Below are positions 8,515-16,489 of a stretch of DNA of 33,363 bases, in pieces. The stretch covers positions 1 through 33,363 of the forward strand of contig MAAI01000023.1 of NCBI GenBank assembly GCA_002163115.1. Reading direction: 5' to 3'. The stretch comes from Methylophaga sp. 41_12_T18 (GTDB lineage: Bacteria > Pseudomonadota > Gammaproteobacteria > Nitrosococcales > Methylophagaceae). A program made the position numbers and the translations under genes. The first letter of the stretch is position 1. Each line of letters opens with the position of its first letter. The notes beneath the pieces were generated by a model, which was given only the letters and a program-made list of their open reading frames with translations, was not told where the DNA came from and made no database searches.

Positions 8515-8876
8515 TGTTCTATTTTTATCACTTCTAAGATATGGCCATCGTCATCATCAAAGTAAAAACCGGTTCGCTTATCTGAATGATAGATCTGTTT
8601 ATTGTGTCTATCTGAAGGACTGTCACCAAAATCAATGGTTGGGTTTGATTTTATACGATTAAAAATTCGCTCATATTCTTGTTCAGATACGATAAAAGCA
8701 TAGTGACGGCTATCTACTTGGTCTTTATTGATAAACAGTAGTTTTAGATAATCATCCACCGCGACGGCATAAAAAGGCGAGTAATAACCCAGGTTTTCCA
8801 AACCGAGAATATCTTCATAAAATGCAGCGGCATGTTGACTATCGTGACTGGGAACGACGGTGTGATCGAGATGCAT
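8511..8876 (-). CDS. VOC (glyoxalase/bleomycin resistance) superfamily protein
   Basis: A 121-residue single-module protein. LDHTVV at the N-terminus (H5), HYAFIV (H58) and GHILEVI (E115) give the three metal-ligand positions typical of vicinal-oxygen-chelate proteins, and the segment GFYFDDDDGHILEV is a classic C-terminal VOC strand. The reaction is unknown. GGAGGTG six bases upstream of the ATG is a strong ribosome site. It is last in a - strand cluster led by the pterin dehydratase, 27 bases after the DUF2237 gene. Confidence 0.87.
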   Translation of the reverse strand: MHLDHTVVPSHDSQHAAAFYEDILGLENLGYYSPFYAVAVDDYLKLLFINKDQVDSRHYAFIVSEQEYERIFNRIKSNPTIDFGDSPSDRHNKQIYHSDKRTGFYFDDDDGHILEVIKIEH

Positions 8877-8903
8877 AACGACACCTCCATAAACGAAAGT
8901 GAA

Positions 8904-9281
8904 TTAATTTAAATCAATGGCAAACTGTTTTAATAACTCAATAGGAATGATTTTAGTTGCTCGTTGATGGGTGCTGGTTAATCTAATTTTAGGTGCCATT
9001 TCATGTTGATACGCTTCTAACCAACGTAAGGCACATAAACACCAGCGATCACCCGGTTTTAAGCCGGGAAACTCGTACTCAGGAACCGGCGTTGATAAAT
9101 CGTTGCCTCTAAACCGTGAGTATTCTAAAAACTCGCTGCTGACAATAATGCAAACAGTATGTGAACCAACATCGTTATTACTGGTATTACAGCAACCATC
9201 CCGAAGAAAGCCGGTTAACGGTTGTTCACTACATGATTGCAGTGGCTCACCAAAGACATTTAAAGAGGGTTCTTTTTCCAC
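8904..9281 (-). CDS. DUF2237 family protein
   Basis: A 125-residue protein with all the hallmarks of DUF2237: N-V-F-G-x-P-L-x-x-C-S, TGFLRDGCCNT, GSHTVC, GNDLSTPVPEYEFPGLKPGDRWCLCALRW (read here in parts over residues 59-87). The conserved cysteines are C17, C30, C31, C44, C81 and C83, which may bind a metal or act in redox chemistry; the function of the family is unknown. The start is GTG (9279-9281), because a stop lies just upstream in the same frame. It begins 11 bases after the DUF6494 gene, so the two are probably read from one message. Confidence 0.85.
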   Translation of the reverse strand: MEKEPSLNVFGEPLQSCSEQPLTGFLRDGCCNTSNNDVGSHTVCIIVSSEFLEYSRFRGNDLSTPVPEYEFPGLKPGDRWCLCALRWLEAYQHEMAPKIRLTSTHQRATKIIPIELLKQFAIDLN

Positions 9282-9292
9282 AAATTATCGCA

Positions 9293-9499
9293 TTATTCTA
9301 GTTTGATATCACCAACGACTTTGTGCTCAATACCTAAGGTAGGCACTGACAGTGTCATCGTCACTTGTAATGTTTCATCACTCATTAAGTTACCGGTTTC
9401 TACTGCTTTCAATGCAGCATGTTCAATTTCTCGTTGTGAACTAATGCCGACCGTTTTAAGGTATTTGCGAATTTCCATGTTTAATACATCTTCGTTCAT
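9293..9499 (-). CDS. DUF6494 family small protein
   Basis: 68 residues beginning MNEDVLNMEIRKYLKTVGI, which I recognise as DUF6494, a short family of unknown function found in proteobacteria. It has no membrane segment; an N-terminal helix is followed by a beta-rich tail ending ...VVGDIKLE. The start is the ATG at 9499, set by a strong GGAGG eight bases upstream; a TTG further out overlaps that ribosome site and is not credible. It sits 47 bases after phhB and 11 before the DUF2237 gene in a - strand cluster. Confidence 0.8.
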   Translation of the reverse strand: MNEDVLNMEIRKYLKTVGISSQREIEHAALKAVETGNLMSDETLQVTMTLSVPTLGIEHKVVGDIKLE

Positions 9500-9546
9500 T
9501 ACCTTTACCTCCAACTCAAAACATCACTATTGATTTAGCTTAAAGT

Positions 9547-9930
9547 TTAGTCGTATTTAATGTATTTAAACCTTGGATCATCGGGTGTGCCCGGTAAGTC
9601 ATTATCTTCAAGTGCCGGTTGCCACATGACAACATCTTCAATCTTGCTGGCTAAGGCGAAATCTTTATTGGTAATGCCTTTTGCTGCATGGTTCATTAAT
9701 TTTACGATGACAAAGGCATAAGACACGGCGAGATCGGGGTGGTGAAAGCCGGCTTCCGCCAAATGCCCTACAGTGTTCACCACCATTAACGTGCCTTTCC
9801 AGCTATTGGTTTTGTATTTACGACGAATCCAACCTTTTTCTAAATACCAGTTTGGCAGTTCTTCTTTGAGCCGTGCTTCAACTTCTTCGTCAGTGTAGGT
9901 TTGTTCTGATTCTTTTCCGCGCCAACCCAT
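9547..9930 (-). CDS. phhB: Pterin-4a-carbinolamine dehydratase family protein
   Basis: A 127-residue protein carrying the complete catalytic signature of this family: E59-x3-H63-H64-P65-x5-Y71-x9-H81-x8-D90. PhhB dehydrates 4a-hydroxytetrahydrobiopterin during aromatic amino acid hydroxylation. Many bacteria without a hydroxylase keep related proteins that have been linked to molybdopterin metabolism, and no hydroxylase gene is nearby here. The sequence also has an extra C-terminal tail of about 25 residues (WQPALEDND...YIKYD) beyond the core. AGGAGA four bases before the ATG supports the start. It is the first gene of the - strand cluster and diverges from gcvT. Confidence 0.87.
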   Translation of the reverse strand: MGWRGKESEQTYTDEEVEARLKEELPNWYLEKGWIRRKYKTNSWKGTLMVVNTVGHLAEAGFHHPDLAVSYAFVIVKLMNHAAKGITNKDFALASKIEDVVMWQPALEDNDLPGTPDDPRFKYIKYD

Positions 9931-10001
9931 AGTAATCTCCTGTCAAACATTAACTTATAAGACTAAGTTAATCCTCAAGCTGGTGATAGTCAAGCTACTA
10001 A

Positions 10002-10017
10002 ATTAACTAAAGTTAAT
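10002..10017. promoter_or_regulatory. 16-bp palindrome in the phhB-gcvT divergent region
   Basis: ATTAACT-AA-AGTTAAT is a perfect palindrome roughly in the middle of the 181-base region between phhB and gcvT. Related AGTTAA or TTAACT pieces occur nearby (around 9966 and 10052). It could bind a regulator of either gene. No glycine riboswitch is visible before gcvT, and the gcvT ATG has only a weak ribosome site. Confidence 0.35.
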
Positions 10018-10111
10018 ACTATTAATGTTGCGCTAAATTAGTTACAGTTAAGCCAAGGATTAACAATAAAAATAAAAAAAATCTGCAGGGATAAACTAGT
10101 CAAACTTAGCA

Positions 10112-11191
10112 ATGACAGAACTTAATAAAACAGTTTTTTATGATTTGCACTGCCAGTTAGGCGCTAAAATGGTGCCATTTGCTGGCTATGAAATGCCGGT
10201 TCAATATCAAGCGGGCATTATCAGTGAGCATCTTCATTGCCGAAGTAAAGCCGGTTGGTTTGATATCTCTCATATGGGCCAAGCAATATTAAGTGGTGAT
10301 AGTGCAGCCAGTTTTCTAGAGCAGTTAACTCCCGCCAAAATTCAACCCTTAGCTGTAAATAGCCAACGCTATACCGTTTTAACCAATGATGAAGGCGGAG
10401 TGATTGATGACATCATCATTACTCGATTAGCCGATCGTTTTTTGCTGGTTGTTAATGCTGCTTGTAAACAGGAGGATTTTGCTTATTTGGCCAAACAGCT
10501 GCCAGATGATTGCACTTTAACTTTGTTAGAGGAGCAAGCTTTAATAGCATTACAAGGTCCAAAGGCTGAACAGGTCTTACAGCTTTTTGTACCTGAAATT
10601 AGCGGCCTGAATTTTTTGCAGGCTATTGAAACTGCTATTGATGGCCAATCCTGTATTATCAGTCGCAGTGGCTATACCGGTGAAGATGGCTTTGAGCTAT
10701 CTATTTCTAATCAATATGCGGTTGAATTTTCCTCGCTAATATTAGCTAATAATCTGGTGAGTCCTATTGGTTTAGGGGCTCGTGATACCTTACGTTTAGA
10801 AGCAGGACTGAGTTTATATGGTCACGAATTGACCACCGATACCACGCCTGTTGATGCCGGCTTGCAATGGTTAATTCAGCGACAAGAAGGTTTCCCCGGC
10901 GATAAGGCAATTTGCAAACAACTTGCTGCTGGCGCTGCGTTGAAACGGATTGGCCTAGTTGTTGATGGCAAAATACCAGTACGTGAAGGCTGTCCACTAG
11001 TAGACGGTGACAATAACCCAGTTGGCAAAGTCACCAGTGGTAGTTATTCACCTAGTTTAGGCAAACCTATCGCCTTAGCTCAAATCAATACTAATAATGA
11101 AGATGAGCAATTTTATGCTCAGATAAGAAATCATAAAATTCGTTTACAAAAGATCGCTTTGCCATTTATGAAACATCACTACAGGAGGTAG
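10112..11191 (+). CDS. gcvT: GcvT, aminomethyltransferase (T protein of glycine cleavage)
   Basis: A 359-residue protein of normal family length. It starts with the typical KTVFYDLHCQLGAKMVPFAGYEMP, then HLHCRSKAGWFDISHMGQ and GGVIDDIIITR, where the D99-D100 pair covers the catalytic aspartate, and later SRSGYTGEDGFELS and DTLRLEAGLSLYG. It transfers the methylene group from the aminomethyl-lipoyl H protein to tetrahydrofolate and releases ammonia. gcvP follows four bases after the stop, so the two are one operon. The H-protein gene that commonly lies between or beside them is absent. Confidence 0.96.
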   Translation: MTELNKTVFYDLHCQLGAKMVPFAGYEMPVQYQAGIISEHLHCRSKAGWFDISHMGQAILSGDSAASFLEQLTPAKIQPLAVNSQRYTVLTNDEGGVIDDIIITRLADRFLLVVNAACKQEDFAYLAKQLPDDCTLTLLEEQALIALQGPKAEQVLQLFVPEISGLNFLQAIETAIDGQSCIISRSGYTGEDGFELSISNQYAVEFSSLILANNLVSPIGLGARDTLRLEAGLSLYGHELTTDTTPVDAGLQWLIQRQEGFPGDKAICKQLAAGAALKRIGLVVDGKIPVREGCPLVDGDNNPVGKVTSGSYSPSLGKPIALAQINTNNEDEQFYAQIRNHKIRLQKIALPFMKHHYRR

Positions 11192-11195
11192 TTTT

Positions 11196-14090
11196 ATGGC
11201 TGAAATATCACTGTCGTTAAAACAGTTGGAAATGCCTGGTAATTTTATTCGCCGTCATATTGGTAGCAATAAACAACAAATCCAACAGATATTAGAAGCA
11301 CTTGATATTGCGACTTTAGATGATGTCATCGGCAAAGCTATTCCCGAATCTATCCTTGAAACACAACCGCTAAAACTCACCCAAACAATCAGCGAGCGTG
11401 CAGTAAATAAGCATCTACGCAATATCCGCAGTCGAAATAAGGTCTATACCTCTTTAATCGGTATGGGCTATCACGATACGGTGATGCCAGCGGTGATCAA
11501 GCGAAATGTATTAGAAAACCCAGGATGGTATACCGCCTATACACCGTATCAAGCAGAAGTTAGCCAAGGGCGGTTAGAAGCCTTACTAACTTTTCAGCAC
11601 ATGGTGTGTGATTTAACCGGCATGGATATCGCAAATGCATCGTTATTAGATGAAAGTACAGCGGTTGCTGAAGCAGTATCGATGACACGACGCATTGTGA
11701 AAAAACAATCAAATACCGTGTTGATCGATAAGAACTGCCATCCACAAACCATTGCAGTGGTTCAAACACGGGCTGAGTCACAAGGTTTTGATTTAGTCAT
11801 CGCTGATCCCTATGACAATATCGATCAATATGATTTCTTTGCTGTGGTGTTGCAATATCCTACATCAACAGGTGAAGTCCATAATCTGACTTCCATTTGT
11901 CAGCAAGCTCATGCCCAACAAGCCTTAGTCACTGTAGCGGCCGATCTATTAAGCTTAGTATTGTTAACTGCACCGGCTACATTTGGGGCAGATATTGTGG
12001 TCGGCAGTTCACAACGTTTCGGTGTACCGATGGGCTATGGTGGACCACATGCCGCCTTTTTTGCGACCCGCGATAAATTCAAACGTTCAATACCGGGCAG
12101 AATCATCGGTGTTTCAAAAGATGTGCATGGCCAACTTGCTTACCGAATGACTCTGCAAACTCGTGAGCAACATATCCGTCGTGATAAAGCGACCAGTAAC
12201 ATTTGTACATCACAAGTTTTACTTGCTGTTATTGCTGGCTTTTATGCGATTTATCATGGCCCCAAAGGTTTAAAGATAATAGCAGAAAGGACACATCGCT
12301 ATAGCCAAATAATGGCTGCAGGATTAACACAGCTAGGCTTTCATATTCCGAGTCGTTGTTATTTTGATACCTTTATTGTGGCCGTGCCAAGCCGAGCGAA
12401 ACGGTTTGCCAGTCAAGCAGAAGAAGCTGGCATCAACCTCCGTAAGATTGATGATGATCATATTGGCATTGCAGTTGATGAAACTACAAATAGGCAAGTT
12501 ATTCGTAAGGTCTGGCGTATATTTGCCGGAGTAAAAGCTGACTTACCTGATATAAATAAACTTGATCAACATGTGACTGAGTGTATTCCAACTGTATTAT
12601 TACGGCAGGACAAAATTCTACAACATCCAGTATTTGAGCAATATCAGTCTGAAACAAAGATGATGCGTTATATGCGTCGTTTAGCACGTAAAGATATCGC
12701 CTTAGATCGCAGTATGATTCCACTAGGCTCCTGCACAATGAAACTAAACTCGGCAACCGAAATGCAGGCTATTTCATATCATGAGTTTAATGGCCTGCAT
12801 CCGTTTGCACCGTTATACCAAACACTAGGCTATCAACAGTTATTTGATGAACTTGAGGATATGTTGTGTGATCTGACTGGTTTTAATGCCTTTTCACTAC
12901 AACCAAATGCCGGTTCTCAAGGTGAGTATGCTGGCTTATTAGTTATTAAAAAATATCATCAGACCAGGGGAGAAGGGCAGAGAAATATCTGTTTAATCCC
13001 TTCTTCTGCACACGGTACTAACCCTGCTAGTGCTGTTATGGCTGGGTTTAAGGTGGTGGTTTTAGCTTGTGATGACAACGGCAATGTGAGTGTCGAAGAC
13101 TTAAAGAAAAAAGTAGAACAGCATCAAGCTAATTTAGCTGCATTAATGATTACTTACCCGTCTACACACGGTGTATTTGAAGAATCCTTCCAACAGATTT
13201 GTGAAATAATTCATCAAAATGGTGGCCAAGTCTATTTGGATGGTGCCAACTTTAATGCCCTCGTTGGTATCAGCCGACCTGGAAACATTGGAGCTGATGT
13301 TGCTCATATCAACTTACACAAAACCTTTTGCATTCCTCACGGTGGCGGTGGCCCCGGTGTTGGCCCCATCGGTGTAGGGAAACATCTCGCTAAATTCTTA
13401 CCCAGCCATCCGTTAGTGGCAGGTGTAAATCCACATGAAACAGAGCAGGGGACAATCGGTACCGTTTCAGCTGCACCGTGGGGATCTGCAACAATACTAA
13501 CTATATCATGGGCTTACATAGCAATGATGGGTGCAGTTGGTTTAAGGCAAGCCACCTTAAATGCCATTCTCAATGCCAACTATATAGCGATGCGCTTAAA
13601 ACCTCATTACGACATCCTGTATACAGGTAAAAATGGCTGGGTGGCTCATGAATGCATTATTGATTGTCGTAGCTTTAAACAAAGCTGTGATATCACAGTC
13701 GATGATATTGCTAAGCGTTTGATTGATTACGGTTTTCATGCACCAACTATTTCGTTTCCCGTACCTGATACGATGATGATTGAACCAACAGAAAGTGAAG
13801 ATAAAGAAGAAATAGATCGCTTTTGTGATGCATTGATTTCAATTAGAAATGAGATTAAACAGATTGAAAATGGCCAAGCAAGAAAAGCAAGTAATCTCCT
13901 TAAAAATGCACCTCATACTCATCAATTATTAATTGAACACTGGTCTTTGTCTTACACTAAAAAGCAGGCATTTTTTCCAAATGACCAGCAACATGAAGAT
14001 AAATATTGGCCACCAATTGGACGCATTGATAGCGTCTATGGTGACAAAAATGTGTTTTGTTCATGCCCAGTAATTGTCGAAGAACCATAA
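11196..14090 (+). CDS. gcvP: GcvP, glycine dehydrogenase (P protein, fused two-domain form)
   Basis: 964 residues, close to E. coli GcvP, so this is the single-chain form rather than split GcvPA/PB. The N-terminal half has the QTREQHIRRDKATSNICTSQ segment and the catalytic half has the glycine-rich HGGGGPGVGPIGVG directly after the pyridoxal-phosphate lysine K709 in HINLHKTF. It decarboxylates glycine and passes the aminomethyl group to lipoylated GcvH. AGGAGGT in front of the ATG is the best ribosome site of this region. The far C-terminus (...VIVEEP) is family-like. No terminator is evident in the bases that follow. Confidence 0.97.
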   Translation: MAEISLSLKQLEMPGNFIRRHIGSNKQQIQQILEALDIATLDDVIGKAIPESILETQPLKLTQTISERAVNKHLRNIRSRNKVYTSLIGMGYHDTVMPAVIKRNVLENPGWYTAYTPYQAEVSQGRLEALLTFQHMVCDLTGMDIANASLLDESTAVAEAVSMTRRIVKKQSNTVLIDKNCHPQTIAVVQTRAESQGFDLVIADPYDNIDQYDFFAVVLQYPTSTGEVHNLTSICQQAHAQQALVTVAADLLSLVLLTAPATFGADIVVGSSQRFGVPMGYGGPHAAFFATRDKFKRSIPGRIIGVSKDVHGQLAYRMTLQTREQHIRRDKATSNICTSQVLLAVIAGFYAIYHGPKGLKIIAERTHRYSQIMAAGLTQLGFHIPSRCYFDTFIVAVPSRAKRFASQAEEAGINLRKIDDDHIGIAVDETTNRQVIRKVWRIFAGVKADLPDINKLDQHVTECIPTVLLRQDKILQHPVFEQYQSETKMMRYMRRLARKDIALDRSMIPLGSCTMKLNSATEMQAISYHEFNGLHPFAPLYQTLGYQQLFDELEDMLCDLTGFNAFSLQPNAGSQGEYAGLLVIKKYHQTRGEGQRNICLIPSSAHGTNPASAVMAGFKVVVLACDDNGNVSVEDLKKKVEQHQANLAALMITYPSTHGVFEESFQQICEIIHQNGGQVYLDGANFNALVGISRPGNIGADVAHINLHKTFCIPHGGGGPGVGPIGVGKHLAKFLPSHPLVAGVNPHETEQGTIGTVSAAPWGSATILTISWAYIAMMGAVGLRQATLNAILNANYIAMRLKPHYDILYTGKNGWVAHECIIDCRSFKQSCDITVDDIAKRLIDYGFHAPTISFPVPDTMMIEPTESEDKEEIDRFCDALISIRNEIKQIENGQARKASNLLKNAPHTHQLLIEHWSLSYTKKQAFFPNDQQHEDKYWPPIGRIDSVYGDKNVFCSCPVIVEEP

Positions 14091-14675
14091 AAAATGTTTC
14101 ATTAATTACATCCTAAAGTCACAGTCGATTAATTTAAACATGACTAAAAATTTTCTAATTCTGTACGTTATTTCAATCCTAACTGAACAACTAACCGCTT
14201 ATATTTGAAACTTGTTGTGTATTTATGTAGTTAGAATACGCCCGTAATTTAAATGTAATCCAGTTGGTATCAGTCCAAGTACACGAACTGCAAATTTTGC
14301 TTATATCTATTCTATTGATATTTAAAAACTCCCAGTTCTTACCAGTAATACGACTTATAGAGTTAACTAACTGTGTGTAGGTACTTACATACCAAAACAC
14401 GCTACTTAACATAATATATATTATGCGAACCTTTAAGTGGGCTGAAATGTGACTTAAATAAAGCTTTATTTTGGAATTTAAAGGCCGCAGGTCTTGTAGA
14501 TGTAAATCCAGATACCTATATGATTGGCGGCAGCCAATACACATTACTTTCACTCACTACTTCATAGTGTTCATAATTAACATTTCAGTGGCACATTACC
14601 CACAAAATGTAATTACATTTAAATTCTGCAATAAGCTTCTTTGACTGCTGAATTACCAAGACTAATAAAATAACA
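14091..14675. other. Gene-poor AT-rich stretch, possibly decayed coding DNA
   Basis: No convincing gene. A - strand frame at 14191-14553 could encode 120 residues but has no family match, an odd composition and no ribosome site. On the + strand, 14415-14567 is open without a start codon; its tail (NLKAAGLVDVNPDTYMIGG and onward) looks protein-like and may be the remnant of a lost gene. Neither is called as a gene. No terminator with a T-tract is seen after gcvP. Confidence 0.3.
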
Positions 14676-14720
14676 ACCCCTCTTTTTGAGGGTATACAAA
14701 AGTATCTATAAATATAGAAT
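14676..14720 (+). promoter_or_regulatory. Candidate activator-dependent promoter, element A
   Basis: CCCTC-TTTTT-GAGGG at 14678-14692 is a perfect inverted repeat. The hexamer TAGAAT (14715-14720, five of six matches to the sigma-70 -10 box) begins 30 bases after its centre, while the -35 position (GTATAC) is poor. This places the repeat near -42, where class II activators bind. The 12-mer CCCCTCTTTTTG (14677-14688) recurs exactly at 15166-15177 upstream of the LuxR-type gene. Confidence 0.5.
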
Positions 14721-14755
14721 ACCCTTAACGGATAATATTTTAGAGGGCTGTTTTT

Positions 14756-14791
14756 ATGTTGATTACTTTTGAAATATTGGTTCCAACATGA
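14756..14791 (+). CDS. Possible 11-residue leader ORF
   Basis: ATG TTG ATT ... ACA TGA encodes MLITFEILVPT. GAGGG (14743-14747) lies eight bases upstream, a good ribosome site. Its stop overlaps the start of the next gene as ATGA (14788-14791). The following gene has no ribosome site of its own, so translation of the leader may load ribosomes onto it. The peptide holds no run of a single amino acid that would suggest classical attenuation. Detection relies on geometry only. Confidence 0.35.
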   Translation: MLITFEILVPT

Positions 14792-15063
14792 ATACAAAGT
14801 TTTCATCTCTTAAAATAGCTATTAGTAAAGAAGATGAAAAATGCACTGTTATCACTCGTCGTCTATCTGAAAGACGGTGTTGTACACGTAGGAACTCTAA
14901 ACCTAAGCTATTTTCTCATCGTGACGTATTAAAACTACGCAATGCGAGTTATGAAAAAAATTTACTTATGGTTCGTATTCATGAACGTCGCCAACACAAT
15001 CGAAGATCATCAAAACCTAAAATGTTAAGTGTTGATGAAATAATTGCGTTACGAAAAAAATAA
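14788..15063 (+). CDS. Small basic protein with two ERR-x3-RR-x-SKPK repeats
   Basis: A 91-residue Arg/Lys-rich protein of no family I recognise. Two units repeat with a 38-residue period: R25-L-S-E-R-R-C-C-T-R-R-N-S-K-P-K-L-F-S (25-43) and R63-I-H-E-R-R-Q-H-N-R-R-S-S-K-P-K-M-L-S (63-81), each followed by a helix (HRDVLKLR and VDEIIALR). It has no signal peptide or membrane segment. The basic repeats suggest binding to nucleic acid or an acidic partner, which is inference. It is probably coupled to the leader ORF and shares a promoter element with the LuxR-type gene downstream. Confidence 0.65.
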   Translation: MNTKFSSLKIAISKEDEKCTVITRRLSERRCCTRRNSKPKLFSHRDVLKLRNASYEKNLLMVRIHERRQHNRRSSKPKMLSVDEIIALRKK

Positions 15064-15162
15064 GTCAAATAAATAGCGCACTAGTAAATACTTTACGAAC
15101 TTCATTTTCGTCATGTAATTCTAACTAAACTTTACAGTTCCTTATTGCAGTGGTTCATTGAC

Positions 15163-15210
15163 TACCCCCTCTTTTTGGGGGGGTGGTTAAATGTACCTTG
15201 GTTATATAAA
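15163..15210 (+). promoter_or_regulatory. Candidate activator-dependent promoter, element B
   Basis: TACCCCCTC-TTTTT-GGGGGGGT (15163-15184) is the second copy of the C-run/T5/G-run element, sharing CCCCTCTTTTTG with element A. TATAAA (15205-15210) starts 31 bases after its centre, and the -35 position (GGTGGT) is unlike consensus. The spacing is the same as at element A within one base. The promoter would serve the LuxR-type gene that starts at 15251, suggesting autoregulation. Confidence 0.5.
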
Positions 15211-15250
15211 CTATTGTTTGTTAGGTAATAAACACAGGGATTAGTACGTT

Positions 15251-16366
15251 GTGGTAGAAAAAAACAAGTACTACCGAATGGAACAGCTATCTCATTTAGG
15301 CCTTAGAAGTGAGCTGTTAATTCCTTCTTTATTACAAGAGCTACATCACGAAGTTTCATCAATATCTAACTCGTTCTGCTGGCAGGATGAGTTCGGAATA
15401 ATCAGCAATATTTACGATGAAAGCTTGCATACTTCTACCGTTCAAAAGATCCTAATATCAATATCTAGCCGAAAATCAGATAGTTATCATTGTGTTAATG
15501 AATGGCTTAATAAGCAGGATAAACCGGTCAGCTCTTTAGACAACTTTAACCAGTCTTCGTATTTAACTTCATTTTATAAAAAGTTTTTAATACCCATGGG
15601 CTATGCCAATAGTTGCTTTGTACCGGTAAAACATAAAGCAACGAATGAACGTTTAGGTTTACTCATCCTTCATCGCCATAAAAGGGAACCAGAGTTTAGT
15701 CCAGAAGAACGTAGACAACTAACTAAGATCGCGAGCATTATTGCTGATGGTTTTTCATTCAATGATTTTAGAGACAATCACACTACGGATGGCTGGATCC
15801 AAGGCTTATTTCTAATTGATAAAGATGGGTATACCCAACATGCTTGTGCAACAGCAGAGAAGTTATTAGCACTAGCCACTTGGAAACCATCTAATCCAGT
15901 TTCCTCAGAACCACTTGATAACTTAGCTGTTTTTCCAGGTTTACATCAATTAATACAAAACCTACTATCTGCTTCCCAAAATACCACCGTCAACAAAAAC
16001 AACCCAACGTTAAGTATTACCAATGCATGGGGGGAATTTAAGTTGCGAGGTTTTTTAATCAAAGATAAAAATGGCAATAGAACACCACAAATCGGCTTAA
16101 ATATACGTTGGCAAGAACCATTTTTATTAAAACTGTTTCATCGAATAAGTAACCTTGAGCTTACGCCTCGACAAGAAACAGTTGCTTTACTCTATGCAGC
16201 CGGTGATCCACATAATGTTATTGCTGACAAACTAGGCTTGAGTCTACATACAATAAAAGAACACGTCAGGAACATTTCAGACAAACTCAATATTCAGTAT
16301 AGATCTGATTTAATTAAGTTGATTTTATGTGACTGCACAGCAGACGACGGCCCTCTCTATACATAA
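15251..16366 (+). CDS. LuxR-type transcriptional regulator with GAF-like and PAS-like sensor region
   Basis: 371 residues. The C-terminal LuxR helix-turn-helix is unmistakable at 304-359: LTPRQETVALLYAAG, then HNVIADKLGLSLHTIKEHVRNISDKL. The N-terminal 200 residues look GAF-like (SCFVPVKHKATNERLGLLILHR near 118-139, then FSPEERRQLTKIASIIADGF). GLFLIDKDGYTQHACATAEK (about 187-206) looks PAS-like. No receiver domain or autoinducer-binding signature is present, so the signal is unknown. The start is GTG at 15251 with AGGGA ten bases upstream; an ATG ten codons in is an alternative. It probably activates itself and the small repeat-protein gene through elements A and B. Confidence 0.85.
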   Translation: MVEKNKYYRMEQLSHLGLRSELLIPSLLQELHHEVSSISNSFCWQDEFGIISNIYDESLHTSTVQKILISISSRKSDSYHCVNEWLNKQDKPVSSLDNFNQSSYLTSFYKKFLIPMGYANSCFVPVKHKATNERLGLLILHRHKREPEFSPEERRQLTKIASIIADGFSFNDFRDNHTTDGWIQGLFLIDKDGYTQHACATAEKLLALATWKPSNPVSSEPLDNLAVFPGLHQLIQNLLSASQNTTVNKNNPTLSITNAWGEFKLRGFLIKDKNGNRTPQIGLNIRWQEPFLLKLFHRISNLELTPRQETVALLYAAGDPHNVIADKLGLSLHTIKEHVRNISDKLNIQYRSDLIKLILCDCTADDGPLYT

Positions 16367-16489
16367 ATATTTTTTAAAATTAACGTTCAAAAAACTATTT
16401 ATTATTAGTATCTAATTAGATCGTCATACGATTAGCAAAATCACCTTATCAAAGGTAGAATCTAAACTTTTAATTCCTTGAGTTTATCT

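Noticed and set aside
9303-9533. 76-codon + strand frame opposite the DUF6494 gene
   Set aside because: It mirrors a gene with a strong ribosome site and a recognised family.
9931-10111. Glycine riboswitch before gcvT
   Set aside because: I looked for the paired aptamer with its conserved G-rich cores and saw neither; the region is AT-rich with a palindrome only.
14191-14553. 120-codon frame on the - strand
   Set aside because: No family match, no ribosome site, unusual composition and overlap with another open frame; more likely chance in AT-rich DNA or decay.
14585-14806. 73-codon frame on the - strand
   Set aside because: It covers the likely promoter and leader of the small repeat protein on the other strand and has no recognisable features.
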